Of a stretch of 48,765 nt of DNA, positions 9,733-18,114 are shown piece by piece. A program made the translations under genes and the position numbers. The DNA is from Desulfovibrionaceae bacterium (GTDB lineage: Bacteria > Desulfobacterota > Desulfovibrionia > Desulfovibrionales > Desulfovibrionaceae): assembly GCA_017454105.1 (NCBI GenBank), contig JAFTDR010000155.1:1-48765 (forward strand). Direction: 5' to 3'. Within the stretch, counting starts at the first letter, position 1. Every line of letters begins with the position of its first letter. The notes below the pieces were generated by a model. It saw nothing but the letters and a program-made list of their open reading frames with translations. It made no database searches and was not told the origin of the DNA.

Positions 9733-9765
9733 GGGTGGCCTTTCAGAAGGCCTCCCTTTTTTTTT
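9733..9765 (+). terminator. Strong terminator ahead of rimP (possible attenuator)
   Basis: A GGCCTT/AAGGCC stem with a TCAG loop, extended by GGG/CCC across one mismatch, is followed by nine T (9757-9765). It can end read-through from mutY, or act as an attenuator for the promoter at 9642. An 18-codon open frame (9711-9767) crosses it but has no ribosome site. Confidence 0.8.
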
Positions 9766-9788
9766 AGTCAGAGTATCACAAGAATACC

Positions 9789-10364
9789 ATGAACGAATGT
9801 CTTGAAAAAGTACGCGCAGTGGCAGAGCCTATTGTGCGGTCTTTAGGGCTCACACTGTGGGGCCTTGAAATTGTCGGAAGCGGGAAACCGTGTCTGCGCG
9901 TTTACATAGACGTCGCAGACGTCGCAGACAGCGCAGAAAGCGCCGGCGCGGCTCTTGACCAGTGCGAGGCGATTGCGAAAGACTTGGGACTTGCCCTGGA
10001 CGTTGAGAACATCTTTCCAGGCGCCTGGGTTCTTGAAGTCTCAAGCCCTGGGCTCTCCCGCACCTTTTTTACCCTGGATCAGATGCGCGCCTATGTCGGG
10101 CAGGTCGTTGATGTGCGGCTCCTCGCCCCCCTCTCTTTTGCGGACGAAGGCGCAAAGGCTACGGATCGCAAACAGTGGACCGGCATTTTGACTCACGTGT
10201 ATGAAACAGCGTTCACTCTTAAGACTGTGCGCATTTTTGAGGACGACACCTTTGAGACTTTGCCCGAGGAAGTCCGTCTTGAGTGGTCCAATGTCCGCTT
10301 CGCGCGCCGCCACGCCCTCTTTCCAAAGCCGCCTAAGCCTGGAAAAAAAGCAGGCAAAAAATAA
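9789..10364 (+). CDS. rimP: Ribosome maturation factor RimP
   Basis: Cytosolic factor for 30S subunit maturation; 191 residues, slightly longer than the usual 150-170. The N-terminal alpha/beta domain (VRAVAEPIVRSLGLTLWGLEIVG, through LRVYIDV) and the central DVENIFPGAWVLEVSSPGLSR segment with its conserved SSPGLSR are characteristic. An insertion of alternating Asp/Ala/Ser after the VYIDV strand and a lysine-rich tail (PPKPGKKAGKK) account for the extra length. It heads the nusA-infB operon, as in most bacteria. The ribosome site before ATG 9789 is weak. Confidence 0.9.
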   Translation: MNECLEKVRAVAEPIVRSLGLTLWGLEIVGSGKPCLRVYIDVADVADSAESAGAALDQCEAIAKDLGLALDVENIFPGAWVLEVSSPGLSRTFFTLDQMRAYVGQVVDVRLLAPLSFADEGAKATDRKQWTGILTHVYETAFTLKTVRIFEDDTFETLPEEVRLEWSNVRFARRHALFPKPPKPGKKAGKK

Positions 10365-10657
10365 GGGCATGGGCTGCGCACATCTCCCATGGTCACTTTT
10401 TTTACTTGAGTAGAGAATGGCGGACACAGAGGCCCCCCTTTTGCCCTCTTTTTTCACGTTATTTTCTTGGGTCATTGGGCCTTGGCCAAAAGGGTCTTTC
10501 TGACAAACTTTCGGCTTCTTTATAGGAGAGCATCGTAAGCCTGCGAATAGGAAAGAGCGGAGAGCGCATACAGTACGCGTTCATATCAATAGGAAAACCA
10601 GTGGAGGCAGCGTTTCCTCCCCGACCGAGAGTCCGGGGTCTCCACGCTGACGATTTG

Positions 10658-12112
10658 ATGAATTTTGAACTGAAAAAAGCAATTGAGCAGATCAGCAAGG
10701 ATAAAGGGATAGACCATAGTATGCTTGTATCAACGCTGGAGGACGCTGTCCGCACATCGGTTCTTAAGCGCTTCAGCGATGATATGGATGTGGAAGTGAC
10801 CTATAACGACGAGACCGGTGACATAGAGGTTTTCCAGTTCAAGGTCGTGGTCGAGGACGGGGATGTTGCGAACGAAAACACGCAGATCGCTCTTGCCGAG
10901 GCCCGCGAGCATGACGCCAATGTGCAACTCGACGACGAGGTCGGTTTCCGCATAAAAATTCAGGATTTGGGACGCATCGCCGCGCAGTCGGCGAAGCAAG
11001 TGATTATCCAGCGTATGCGGGACGCTGAGCAGGGGCTCATTTACGATGAGTATATCAGTAGGCGCGGCGAAATAGTCTCGGGCATTATTCAGAGGCGGGA
11101 CAAGGGCAATTGGGTCGTAAATCTCGGCAGAACCGAGGCTATCCTGCCTAAGGACGAGCAGATCCCCCGTGAACACTATAAGCGCGGGGAGCGAGTCCAG
11201 GCGCTCATTATTGATGTGCGCCGCGAGGGCCGCGGGCCCCAGGTCGTCATTTCCAGGTCGCACAGAGACTACATGGCCGCTCTCTTTAGGCGCGAGGTGC
11301 CGGAAGTGGATGAGGGGCTTGTGCGCGTGATGGGGGTTGCGCGCGATCCTGGAGTCCGCGCGAAAGTTGCGGTCTACTCAAAGGACAACGAGGTCGATCC
11401 GGTTGGCGCCTGCGTCGGGGTCAGGGGATCCCGCATTCAGAATATTGTCCAGGAATTTCACGGGGAACGGATAGACATTGTGATCTGGAGTCCAGATATT
11501 GCGACATACGCGCGCAATGCCCTTGCTCCGGCTTTTGTTTCCCGCATTGTGATCGATGAGGAAGAGAATTTGCTTGAGGTGATCGTGCCTGACGATCAGC
11601 TGACCAACGCAATCGGGCGGAAAGGACAGAATGTCAAACTGGCTGCCCGCCTTCTCGGGTGGAAGGTCGATATTTTCACGGAAAGCCGGTATAAGGAGGC
11701 CAATGCCATCGGCCACGGCCTCGAGCAGGTTGCGAGTGTCGCCGAGGTGTCGATCGAGGCCCTTCTCCAGGCAGGGTACACGACGCTAGATGAGCTGCGC
11801 CGTGCAAGCGACGCAGAACTGGAAGAAAAATTGTACATTTCCCCCACGCGTATCGAGGATCTAAGACAAGCCATCAATTTCCTGGCTCCTGTTGTCGAAG
11901 AACAGATGGAGTCTTCTGCTGTCTCCGATGTGGTCATGACGGCCACAAAGAGGACGCGGGAAGAGATCGACAGGGAACTTCTGCAGAGCGAGAACGAAAA
12001 GGAGCGCCGCGACGAGGATGGGGACGGCTCTTTGGATGGCTCTCGCGAGGTCAAGGAAAAGAGAGCCCGGGGAGGAGAGAGGAAGAGGAGCGGCAGGGTA
12101 CCGAAATCATGA
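10658..12112 (+). CDS. nusA: Transcription termination/antitermination factor NusA
   Basis: RNA-polymerase-binding elongation factor acting in pausing, termination and antitermination; 484 residues. The N-terminal polymerase-binding domain begins MNFELKKAIEQISKDKGID. An S1 domain spans about 130-200, then KH1 (GACVGVRGSRIQNI) and KH2 (AIGRKGQNVKLAARLLGW), followed by a helix-hairpin-helix-like region (LLQAGYTTLDELRRASDAEL) and a very charged tail. The open frame begins at a GTG at 10601, but the family N-terminus matches ATG 10658; neither start has a clear Shine-Dalgarno. A 293-base gap separates it from rimP. Its stop overlaps the ylxR start. Confidence 0.95.
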   Translation: MNFELKKAIEQISKDKGIDHSMLVSTLEDAVRTSVLKRFSDDMDVEVTYNDETGDIEVFQFKVVVEDGDVANENTQIALAEAREHDANVQLDDEVGFRIKIQDLGRIAAQSAKQVIIQRMRDAEQGLIYDEYISRRGEIVSGIIQRRDKGNWVVNLGRTEAILPKDEQIPREHYKRGERVQALIIDVRREGRGPQVVISRSHRDYMAALFRREVPEVDEGLVRVMGVARDPGVRAKVAVYSKDNEVDPVGACVGVRGSRIQNIVQEFHGERIDIVIWSPDIATYARNALAPAFVSRIVIDEEENLLEVIVPDDQLTNAIGRKGQNVKLAARLLGWKVDIFTESRYKEANAIGHGLEQVASVAEVSIEALLQAGYTTLDELRRASDAELEEKLYISPTRIEDLRQAINFLAPVVEEQMESSAVSDVVMTATKRTREEIDRELLQSENEKERRDEDGDGSLDGSREVKEKRARGGERKRSGRVPKS

Positions 12113-12357
12113 GAAGTAACGTGTGTGATTGGGCCATGGCGGGGTCAAGCAGGACGGGACCCGAACGGATGTGCGTTATCTGTCGCAGACGTTTTCCCAA
12201 AAGAGAACTTACGCGGTATACTTTGTCGTCCCAGGGTGTCTTGACGCGAGATGAGAACAAAAATAGCCCGGGCAGGGGCTGGTACGTATGCTCTGATGCG
12301 CGGTGCGCGCGCAATTTTTCCACGTTTAGGGCCGGAGTGCAGAGGAGAAGGGGGTAG
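12109..12357 (+). CDS. ylxR: YlxR-family (DUF448) RNA-binding protein
   Basis: A small basic protein of 82 residues from the family encoded between nusA and infB. It shows ERMCVICRRRFPKREL and GRGWYVCSDARCARN, the family's two conserved blocks with paired cysteines. The family is thought to bind RNA or regulate gene expression; the role here is inferred. Its ATG lies in an ATGA overlap with the nusA stop, implying translational coupling. A later in-frame ATG at 12136 is also possible. Confidence 0.88.
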   Translation: MRSNVCDWAMAGSSRTGPERMCVICRRRFPKRELTRYTLSSQGVLTRDENKNSPGRGWYVCSDARCARNFSTFRAGVQRRRG

Positions 12358-12360
12358 TGT

Positions 12361-15330
12361 ATGGCAGGAGATCGTGTGAAAGTGAAAGACCTTGCGGCAG
12401 AATATAATCTCCAGCCTGACGATGTTCAGGCGGCAGCGAGGGAGTGTCTGCAGATGCGGGGAAAGGTCACCTCAGTGCCCGGTGCGGAGGTGGAAAAACT
12501 GCGTATATATCTGAAGGAGCTTTGCGACCGCAGAAGCGGCGAGAAAAAGCCCGATGTCATTGTGCGCCGCAGAAGGGATTCCCAGCGCCAGGGGCGCGAC
12601 GATCAGCAGGTCAAGGATCGTGAAAAGCCCCAAGAAAAAATGCAAGACAAAATACAAGACAAGGCGCAAGACAAAGTACAAGACAAAGCGCAAGACAAGT
12701 CTCAGGACAGGTCCCAGGCCCGCGAGGACGAGCCTCGCAGACAGAAATCCTCTGATTCCTCGCAGCAGAGGAAGCGTTCCCGCCAGGATACCGACCGCAA
12801 AAATCTCGATTTAAACAAAAAAGCGCGCATTATTGCTCCGCCTGCCCCAGAGCAGAAAGCGCGTGTGATAAGCTTGCCCGGTAAGCCAAAGCCGCCCACA
12901 AAGGAAGAGACTCCGGAGAAAATACCCCCGGCTCCGGAGAGCGCGGTCGCTTCGGACGGCGTACACGATGTGAAAACAGCCGATGTTTCCCGTGAAACAA
13001 AGGAGAAGGTCCAGGAGAAGACAAGCCCTGAGGGCGTTGAAAGCGCAGTTCGGGACACTTTGAACGAAACAACGAAAACAGACGCCCAAAAGACAGATGC
13101 TCCAAAAGCAGACGGTCAGAAAAGCCAGGCGAAAAAAGACGAGCGGCGCGACGGGAGAAAGTCTGAGTCCCACAGAAAAGTCATTACAGAGGACTCGACC
13201 CCCAAGGTCCGCATTATTTCTCGCCCGACCACGCCGCCGCAGCCTAAGCCTGAAAGCCGCGATGCCAAACCGAAAGATCGTGGACAGAGCAGAACGCAGC
13301 CTGGCGGTGGGAGGCGCGATCAAAGTCGCGGCCAGCGCCCAGGTGGCGGGTTCCGCCAGCAGCAGCCTGTGGCTATGCCGGATATGCAGGATGCGCAGAG
13401 TAAGAAAAAGCGCATGAAAGGGCGGCGGACAGTCGACTTCCAGCAGGGAGATTTCGGGCAGAACGAAGATGATGATGTGCCGCGCATGAACAGAAGCCGC
13501 GGCAAGCGCAAGAGCCAGCGCCAGCAGCCAAGACCGCCGCAGCCTGTTGTGACACAGCCGATTAAGGCAGCAAAACGCAAGATTAAGATCGTTGAGGTCA
13601 TAACGGTCGCCGAAATGGCCAAACAGATGGGGCTTAAGGCGAATGAAGTGATCAAGGTTTTGTTCACCTCCTTCAATATGCCGGCCACCATTAACCAGAC
13701 CCTTGACTTTGAAACCGCATCACTTGTCGCGACAGAATTCGACTATGAGGTGGAAAAGACGGGCTTCTCCGAAGAGGAATATCTGGCTTCTAAGGAAGTC
13801 GATAGCCCAGAGAGCTTAAAGCCCAGGCCTCCGGTTGTCACGATCATGGGCCACGTTGACCACGGCAAGACCTCTCTTCTTGATGCGATCAGAAAGTCGC
13901 ATGTGACAAGCGGCGAAGCTGGCGGCATAACCCAGCATATCGGCGCCTACCATGTGAAGACAAAGCGCGGCGATATTGTTTTCCTCGATACGCCGGGCCA
14001 CGAGGCCTTTACCGCCATGCGCGCCCGCGGAGCCCAGATCACGGACCTTGTCATCCTTGTGGTCGCAGCGGATGACGGTGTCATGGAGCAGACGCGTGAG
14101 GCCATAAACCACTCGCGTGCGGCTAAGGTGCCGATCATGGTCGCTGTCAATAAGATTGACAAGCCAGGCGCGGATCCTGACAGGGTTCTCCGTGAACTTG
14201 CGGCCTTGGGCCTTCAGCCCGAAGACTGGGGTGGCGACACAATTGTTGCGAAAGTGTCTGCGAAGACGCGCGAGGGGCTCGATAGCCTCCTTGAGATGGT
14301 CGCCCTGCAGTCGGAGATCATGGAGCTTAAGGCGAATCCGGACAAGCCGGCCCGCGGCCATATCGTTGAGGCGAGACTGGATAAGGGACGCGGCGCTGTT
14401 GCGACCGTCTTAATCCAGGAGGGGACACTGCACCACGGAGACACCTTTGTCTGCGGACAGTTCTCCGGCCGTGTGCGCGCCCTTTTGACCGATCAGGGTA
14501 AGAAGGTCAAGGAGGCCGGACCCTCGATGCCGGTTGAGGTTCAGGGCATTGAAGGGGTGCCTGAGGCAGGCGAGGAATTTGTCGTGATCAACGATGAAAA
14601 GCTTGCCCGCCGCATAGCCGATGCCCGTGCGACAAAGCACAGGGAGCGGGAGCTTGCGCGCGAGTCGCGGGTCACTCTTGAGACCTTCCTCTCCCAGCAT
14701 GCGGGTGACCAGGAGACCATGACGCTCAACCTTGTTGTTAAGGCGGACGTTCAGGGCTCCCTTGAGGCCATAACCGAGGCACTCAATAAACAGAGTACGG
14801 AAAAGGTGGCCGTGCATGTGGTCCACGGCGGCACAGGCGCCATCTCCGAGTCCGATATTTTACTTGCTTCAGCCTCGAAAGCTATTATTATCGGCTTCAA
14901 CGTGCGGCCGACAGCGCGGATTAAAGAAGTTGCGGAACACGAGAATGTCGATATCCGCTTCTACAATATCATCTACAAGCTTGTTGAGGATATTAAGAGC
15001 GCCATGGCGGGACTTTTGGCCCCTGTGCAGCGCGAGGTCTACTTAGGACAGGCGGAAGTCCGCAATACCTTCAACTTGCCCAAGATTGGCACAATTGCCG
15101 GCTGTTATGTGGCGGACGGAAAGATCCAGCGCAATGCCGGTGTCCGACTCTTACGCGAGGGCGTTGTTGTCTACACCGGAAAAATCGCCTCTCTCAAGCG
15201 CTTTAAAGACGACGCGAAGGAAGTGGTCAAGGGCAATGAGTGCGGCGCAGGACTTGAGAACTTCAATGATATCAAGATCGGCGATGTGATCGAGGCTTTC
15301 GAGACTGTCGAAGAGGCGGCCAAATTGTAG
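12361..15330 (+). CDS. infB: Translation initiation factor IF-2
   Basis: GTPase that delivers initiator tRNA to the ribosome; 989 residues. An IF2_N domain (residues 1-50, [17 protein letters not shown]) is followed by a long Lys/Gln/Glu/Arg-rich linker to about 390, and a second IF2_N-like region ([22 protein letters not shown]). The G domain starts at about 490 with GHVDHGKTS (G497 onward), then [12 protein letters not shown] and SAK motifs. The beta-barrel domains, including the fMet-tRNA-binding end domain, complete it. ATG 12361 has AGAAGGGGG upstream and lies three bases after ylxR. The linker includes a run of QDK repeats encoded by near-identical 12-base units. Confidence 0.97.
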   Translation: MAGDRVKVKDLAAEYNLQPDDVQAAARECLQMRGKVTSVPGAEVEKLRIYLKELCDRRSGEKKPDVIVRRRRDSQRQGRDDQQVKDREKPQEKMQDKIQDKAQDKVQDKAQDKSQDRSQAREDEPRRQKSSDSSQQRKRSRQDTDRKNLDLNKKARIIAPPAPEQKARVISLPGKPKPPTKEETPEKIPPAPESAVASDGVHDVKTADVSRETKEKVQEKTSPEGVESAVRDTLNETTKTDAQKTDAPKADGQKSQAKKDERRDGRKSESHRKVITEDSTPKVRIISRPTTPPQPKPESRDAKPKDRGQSRTQPGGGRRDQSRGQRPGGGFRQQQPVAMPDMQDAQSKKKRMKGRRTVDFQQGDFGQNEDDDVPRMNRSRGKRKSQRQQPRPPQPVVTQPIKAAKRKIKIVEVITVAEMAKQMGLKANEVIKVLFTSFNMPATINQTLDFETASLVATEFDYEVEKTGFSEEEYLASKEVDSPESLKPRPPVVTIMGHVDHGKTSLLDAIRKSHVTSGEAGGITQHIGAYHVKTKRGDIVFLDTPGHEAFTAMRARGAQITDLVILVVAADDGVMEQTREAINHSRAAKVPIMVAVNKIDKPGADPDRVLRELAALGLQPEDWGGDTIVAKVSAKTREGLDSLLEMVALQSEIMELKANPDKPARGHIVEARLDKGRGAVATVLIQEGTLHHGDTFVCGQFSGRVRALLTDQGKKVKEAGPSMPVEVQGIEGVPEAGEEFVVINDEKLARRIADARATKHRERELARESRVTLETFLSQHAGDQETMTLNLVVKADVQGSLEAITEALNKQSTEKVAVHVVHGGTGAISESDILLASASKAIIIGFNVRPTARIKEVAEHENVDIRFYNIIYKLVEDIKSAMAGLLAPVQREVYLGQAEVRNTFNLPKIGTIAGCYVADGKIQRNAGVRLLREGVVVYTGKIASLKRFKDDAKEVVKGNECGAGLENFNDIKIGDVIEAFETVEEAAKL
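12631..12714 (+). repeat. Tandem 12-base coding repeat in the infB linker
   Basis: Six or seven imperfect copies of a CAAGACAAARYR-like unit encode a run of x-Q-D-K tetrapeptides in the IF-2 linker. Such a run may vary in copy number by slippage; the region is non-catalytic. Confidence 0.8.
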
Positions 15331-15423
15331 ATCTGCGTGTTTGCGCCGTATGCGTTTTTGTGTGCGGCGCAAAAAGAGATTGCTCACAAAAAAATATGCA
15401 TGCGTTCTTGCGAACGACCGAGT

Positions 15424-15720
15424 ATGCCAGCACTTTTTGGGGTTTTGACGGTGGAATTTAGTCTTGATGGGAACGACAATCTCAAGGCGAAGCGACGCGT
15501 TGCGAATAGCCTAAAGCAGAAGGTGCGCAATAAGTTCAATGTCGCTTTAGCCGAGATGGGCACAGAGGATTGCCTGACCCGTCTGCGTCTTATGGTTGTC
15601 TCGCTTTCAAACAGTGAAAAACATTTGCGCGCGCGACTTGATTCTGTGTGCGCGATGATGGAGGCAATCTGCCCAGAAAAAATGACGGAAAGCGAGGTTG
15701 AACTCTATGCCGCAGACTGA
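15424..15720 (+). CDS. YlxP-like DUF503 family protein
   Basis: A 98-residue protein of the DUF503 family usually found beside infB and rbfA. It shows the family pattern: GVLTVEFSLDGNDNLKAKRRV, then KVRNKFNVALAEM and LRLMVVSLSNSEKHLRARLDSV. The molecular role is not established; association with ribosome maturation is inferred from context. The frame is open from 15337, but ATG 15424 fits the family start; its ribosome site is poor. It overlaps nrnA by 14 bases, leaving no room for rbfA. Confidence 0.85.
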   Translation: MPALFGVLTVEFSLDGNDNLKAKRRVANSLKQKVRNKFNVALAEMGTEDCLTRLRLMVVSLSNSEKHLRARLDSVCAMMEAICPEKMTESEVELYAAD

Positions 15721-16705
15721 CTGCATCCCTTTCGACTATCGCGCGCACGCCTATGAAGTTGCAAAAGCAATGCAGGCGATTGACCATGTCCTTATCCTGG
15801 CCCATGTGAATTTGGATGGGGACGCCTTAGGCTCTCTTGTCGCCTGCGCCCTCATGCTTCGGGCCATGGACAAGAAGGTTGTCCTTGCAAGTCCAAGCGG
15901 CGTTCCCGAATTTCTCTCCTTCTATCCTCTCCCTATGCCCGTTTTCCGCGATCCAAGTGACTGTCCCTTCACACCGAAAACAGCCTTTCTTCTTGACCTT
16001 GGCACCTTCTCGCGTGTTGGCGAGAGCTTTCGAAGCCTTGCGCAAAATCTTGAGCGCATCAATGTGGATCACCACGAGGGATCTGGGATTGGTACGCTTG
16101 CCACGTGGGTTGAGCCCAATGCCGCCTCGACAACCGAGCTTATGGCCTATGTGGCCATGGCTCTTGGCCAGAGCCTCACAGGACCGCTTGCGCAGGCGAT
16201 CGCCCTTGGCCTTGTAACCGACACAGGCGGCTACTCGCACGCAAATACTTCGGCTCATGTCTTTGACCTCTCAGCCCACCTTGTCCGGAATGGCTGCGAT
16301 ATCGCGTCTTTACGGAGCGATTTAGACAGCAATATTCGCCATGAGCGCATGCTGCTTTGGGCGCGCCTAGCCCCCAAGGTTCGTTTCTTGAATGAGGGGC
16401 GTATTGCGATCTGCGCAATTTACGAGGAGGATTTCGCGGCCACGGGGGCGAATAGATCGGATTCAGAGGGCTTTGTCGAGTATATGCTTAGGCTCAAAGG
16501 GGTCGCGCTCTCGGCCCTTGTGCGCGAGCAGGAGGGGGGCTGCAAATTTAGTTTGCGATCGCAGCCGTCACTCGATGTTTGGGATATCGCGAACCGCTTA
16601 GGTGGCGGTGGCCACCGCAATGCGGCCGGAGGGACACTTTCGCTCCCTCTGGATGCGTCCGTGTCCCTGCTTACGGACACAATTCTCGAACATACTTTTT
16701 TTTGA
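15707..16705 (+). CDS. nrnA: DHH-family bifunctional nanoRNase / pAp phosphatase
   Basis: A manganese-dependent phosphoesterase of 332 residues predicted to degrade nanoRNAs of 2-5 nucleotides and dephosphorylate 3'-phosphoadenosine-5'-phosphate. The metal-site motif HVNLDGDALGS starts at His33, and the DHH motif is D121-H122-H123 in NVDHHEGSG. The C-terminal DHHA1 substrate motif GGGGHRNAAGG is present. ATG 15707 has AGG nine bases upstream inside the DUF503 gene; an upstream in-frame start at 15698 is less likely. Coupling to infB and pnp fits RNA turnover. Confidence 0.9.
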   Translation: MPQTDCIPFDYRAHAYEVAKAMQAIDHVLILAHVNLDGDALGSLVACALMLRAMDKKVVLASPSGVPEFLSFYPLPMPVFRDPSDCPFTPKTAFLLDLGTFSRVGESFRSLAQNLERINVDHHEGSGIGTLATWVEPNAASTTELMAYVAMALGQSLTGPLAQAIALGLVTDTGGYSHANTSAHVFDLSAHLVRNGCDIASLRSDLDSNIRHERMLLWARLAPKVRFLNEGRIAICAIYEEDFAATGANRSDSEGFVEYMLRLKGVALSALVREQEGGCKFSLRSQPSLDVWDIANRLGGGGHRNAAGGTLSLPLDASVSLLTDTILEHTFF

Positions 16706-16730
16706 CTTTTCTAAGGTATTTGGATATAGT
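16702..16730 (+). promoter_or_regulatory. Near-consensus promoter overlapping the nrnA stop
   Basis: TTGACT at 16702-16707, a 17-base gap and TATAGT at 16725-16730 make a strong sigma-70-type match. The predicted start falls at about 16736-16738, on the truB ATG. It would feed truB-rpsO, possibly with a leaderless truB message. Confidence 0.5.
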
Positions 16731-16735
16731 CGCTC

Positions 16736-17656
16736 ATGCAAAAGGCCATTCTCCCACAATTGCACGGGGTTGTTGTCCTAAACAAGCCCAAAGGTGTGAC
16801 CTCGAACCACTGCCTTCAAGAATTGAAACACATGGGGCAGAAGAAAATCGGCCATGCCGGAACTCTCGATCCTCTGGCGAGCGGAGTCCTTCTTGTTCTG
16901 CTCGGTCAGGCAACAAAGCTCTCCTTCTATCTTCTGCGTGAAGGGGGCAAGACCTACAGGGGAAAACTGTCACTTGGACGCACAACCGACACATGGGACA
17001 GCGAGGGGACCCTTGTCGAGGAAAAGCCGTGGGAAGGCGTTTCGCCCAACGCCGTTCTGGAAGGGGTTGCGGACTGGGTGCATCTAAAAGAGCAGCCGGT
17101 GCCCCCGTATTCAGCAGCAAAAAAAGACGGTCAGCCGCTTTACAAGCTTGCCCGGAAGGGCACAATTGTTGAGCGGACCAAACATATAGAGATTCGCAGG
17201 GCGGAGGTTCTCTCCCAGTCGCTTCCGCTTGTCGAGTTCAGGGTCGAGTGTTCATCGGGCACCTACATACGGTCCCTAGCCCACAGCTTGGGGATGCGTT
17301 TAGGGTGCGGCGCCGTCTTGACGGAACTCGTCCGTGAATTCAGTTATCCCTTTGGGATAGAGGATGCGGTCGACTTGTCCGCTATTCTTGAAAACCCAGG
17401 CGTCCTCGTAAGGACACTTCGGCCGATTCGCACAGCGCTTCCCTCCTGGCCCTCGCTCACTGTTCCTGAACCGTGGCGAGACATTGTCAAAACTGGCCAG
17501 TCGATTCCCGCCTCCTGCTTTACGCGAGACGTCTATCGGGATATGCGCACCCGCCATGCCGTCCTTATGGATGATGAGTGCGAGCTTGCGCTCGCGACAT
17601 ACGAGCCAGGGGAGGCCCAATGGAAGATAACGCGCGGTCTTTGGACTAATGCGTAA
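16736..17656 (+). CDS. truB: tRNA pseudouridine-55 synthase TruB
   Basis: Converts U55 of the tRNA T loop to pseudouridine; 306 residues. The N-terminus LHGVVVLNKPKGVTSNH and the catalytic motif GHAGTLDPLASGVL with Asp45 are typical. Later conserved blocks are YRGKLSLGRTTDTWDSEG, PPYSAAKKDGQPLYKLAR and CSSGTYIRSLAHSLG, followed by a short C-terminal domain. ATG 16736 is the only plausible family start, since a stop lies three codons upstream. Its ribosome site is weak, and a predicted transcription start coincides with it. Confidence 0.95.
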   Translation: MQKAILPQLHGVVVLNKPKGVTSNHCLQELKHMGQKKIGHAGTLDPLASGVLLVLLGQATKLSFYLLREGGKTYRGKLSLGRTTDTWDSEGTLVEEKPWEGVSPNAVLEGVADWVHLKEQPVPPYSAAKKDGQPLYKLARKGTIVERTKHIEIRRAEVLSQSLPLVEFRVECSSGTYIRSLAHSLGMRLGCGAVLTELVREFSYPFGIEDAVDLSAILENPGVLVRTLRPIRTALPSWPSLTVPEPWRDIVKTGQSIPASCFTRDVYRDMRTRHAVLMDDECELALATYEPGEAQWKITRGLWTNA

Positions 17657-17677
17657 CAGTGTAGAAGGAGTTTCGCT

Positions 17678-17947
17678 GTGGCAATGGATTCACAGGCCAA
17701 AAAGGCCGTAATTGACGCGCACGCCCACCATGAGGGCGATACTGGTTCTCCTGAGGTTCAGGTTGCTTTGCTCACAGCCCGCATCGAGGGCTTAACAGAG
17801 CATTTCAAGGTCCATAAAAAGGACTTTCACTCAAGGACCGGTTTGTTGAAGATTGTCGGCAGACGCCGCAATATTCTCAATTATCTGAAAAAAAAGGATA
17901 TTCAACGCTATCGTGCGCTTATCGAAAAGCTCGGTTTGCGCAAATAG
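17678..17947 (+). CDS. rpsO: 30S ribosomal protein S15
   Basis: Primary 16S rRNA-binding ribosomal protein, 89 residues, full family length. The family pattern is clear: [38 protein letters not shown] and [19 protein letters not shown] at 17678, with AGAAGGAG seven bases upstream, gives a normal N-terminus; the internal ATG two codons on is less well placed. It is followed by a strong terminator before pnp. Confidence 0.97.
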   Translation: MAMDSQAKKAVIDAHAHHEGDTGSPEVQVALLTARIEGLTEHFKVHKKDFHSRTGLLKIVGRRRNILNYLKKKDIQRYRALIEKLGLRK

Positions 17948-17958
17948 GTCTATTGTCT

Positions 17959-17998
17959 GGAGGGGGGAGTTCCGGCTTCCCCCTCCTTTGTCTTTTTT
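17959..17998 (+). terminator. Rho-independent terminator after rpsO
   Basis: An 11-bp GC-rich stem (17959-17969 with 17976-17986) and a six-base loop, followed by TTTGTCTTTTTT. It separates rpsO from pnp, so pnp probably has a promoter in 18000-18100. Confidence 0.88.
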
Positions 17999-18114
17999 CC
18001 GCGCAAGTTTATTGCGCATAGTCGGAATATGCGATGCAACACGCTGCGTTTTTTTTCTTTTGTCTGCTTTTAGACCTGCGTCTCGCCTACGCCGAGATCG
18101 CCTAAGGGGGTACA

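Noticed and set aside
9711..9767. 18-codon leader peptide crossing the terminator
   Set aside because: No ribosome site and no run of a regulatory amino acid.
10365..10657. RNA gene or riboswitch before nusA
   Set aside because: Only weak stems were found and no known riboswitch core could be recognised.
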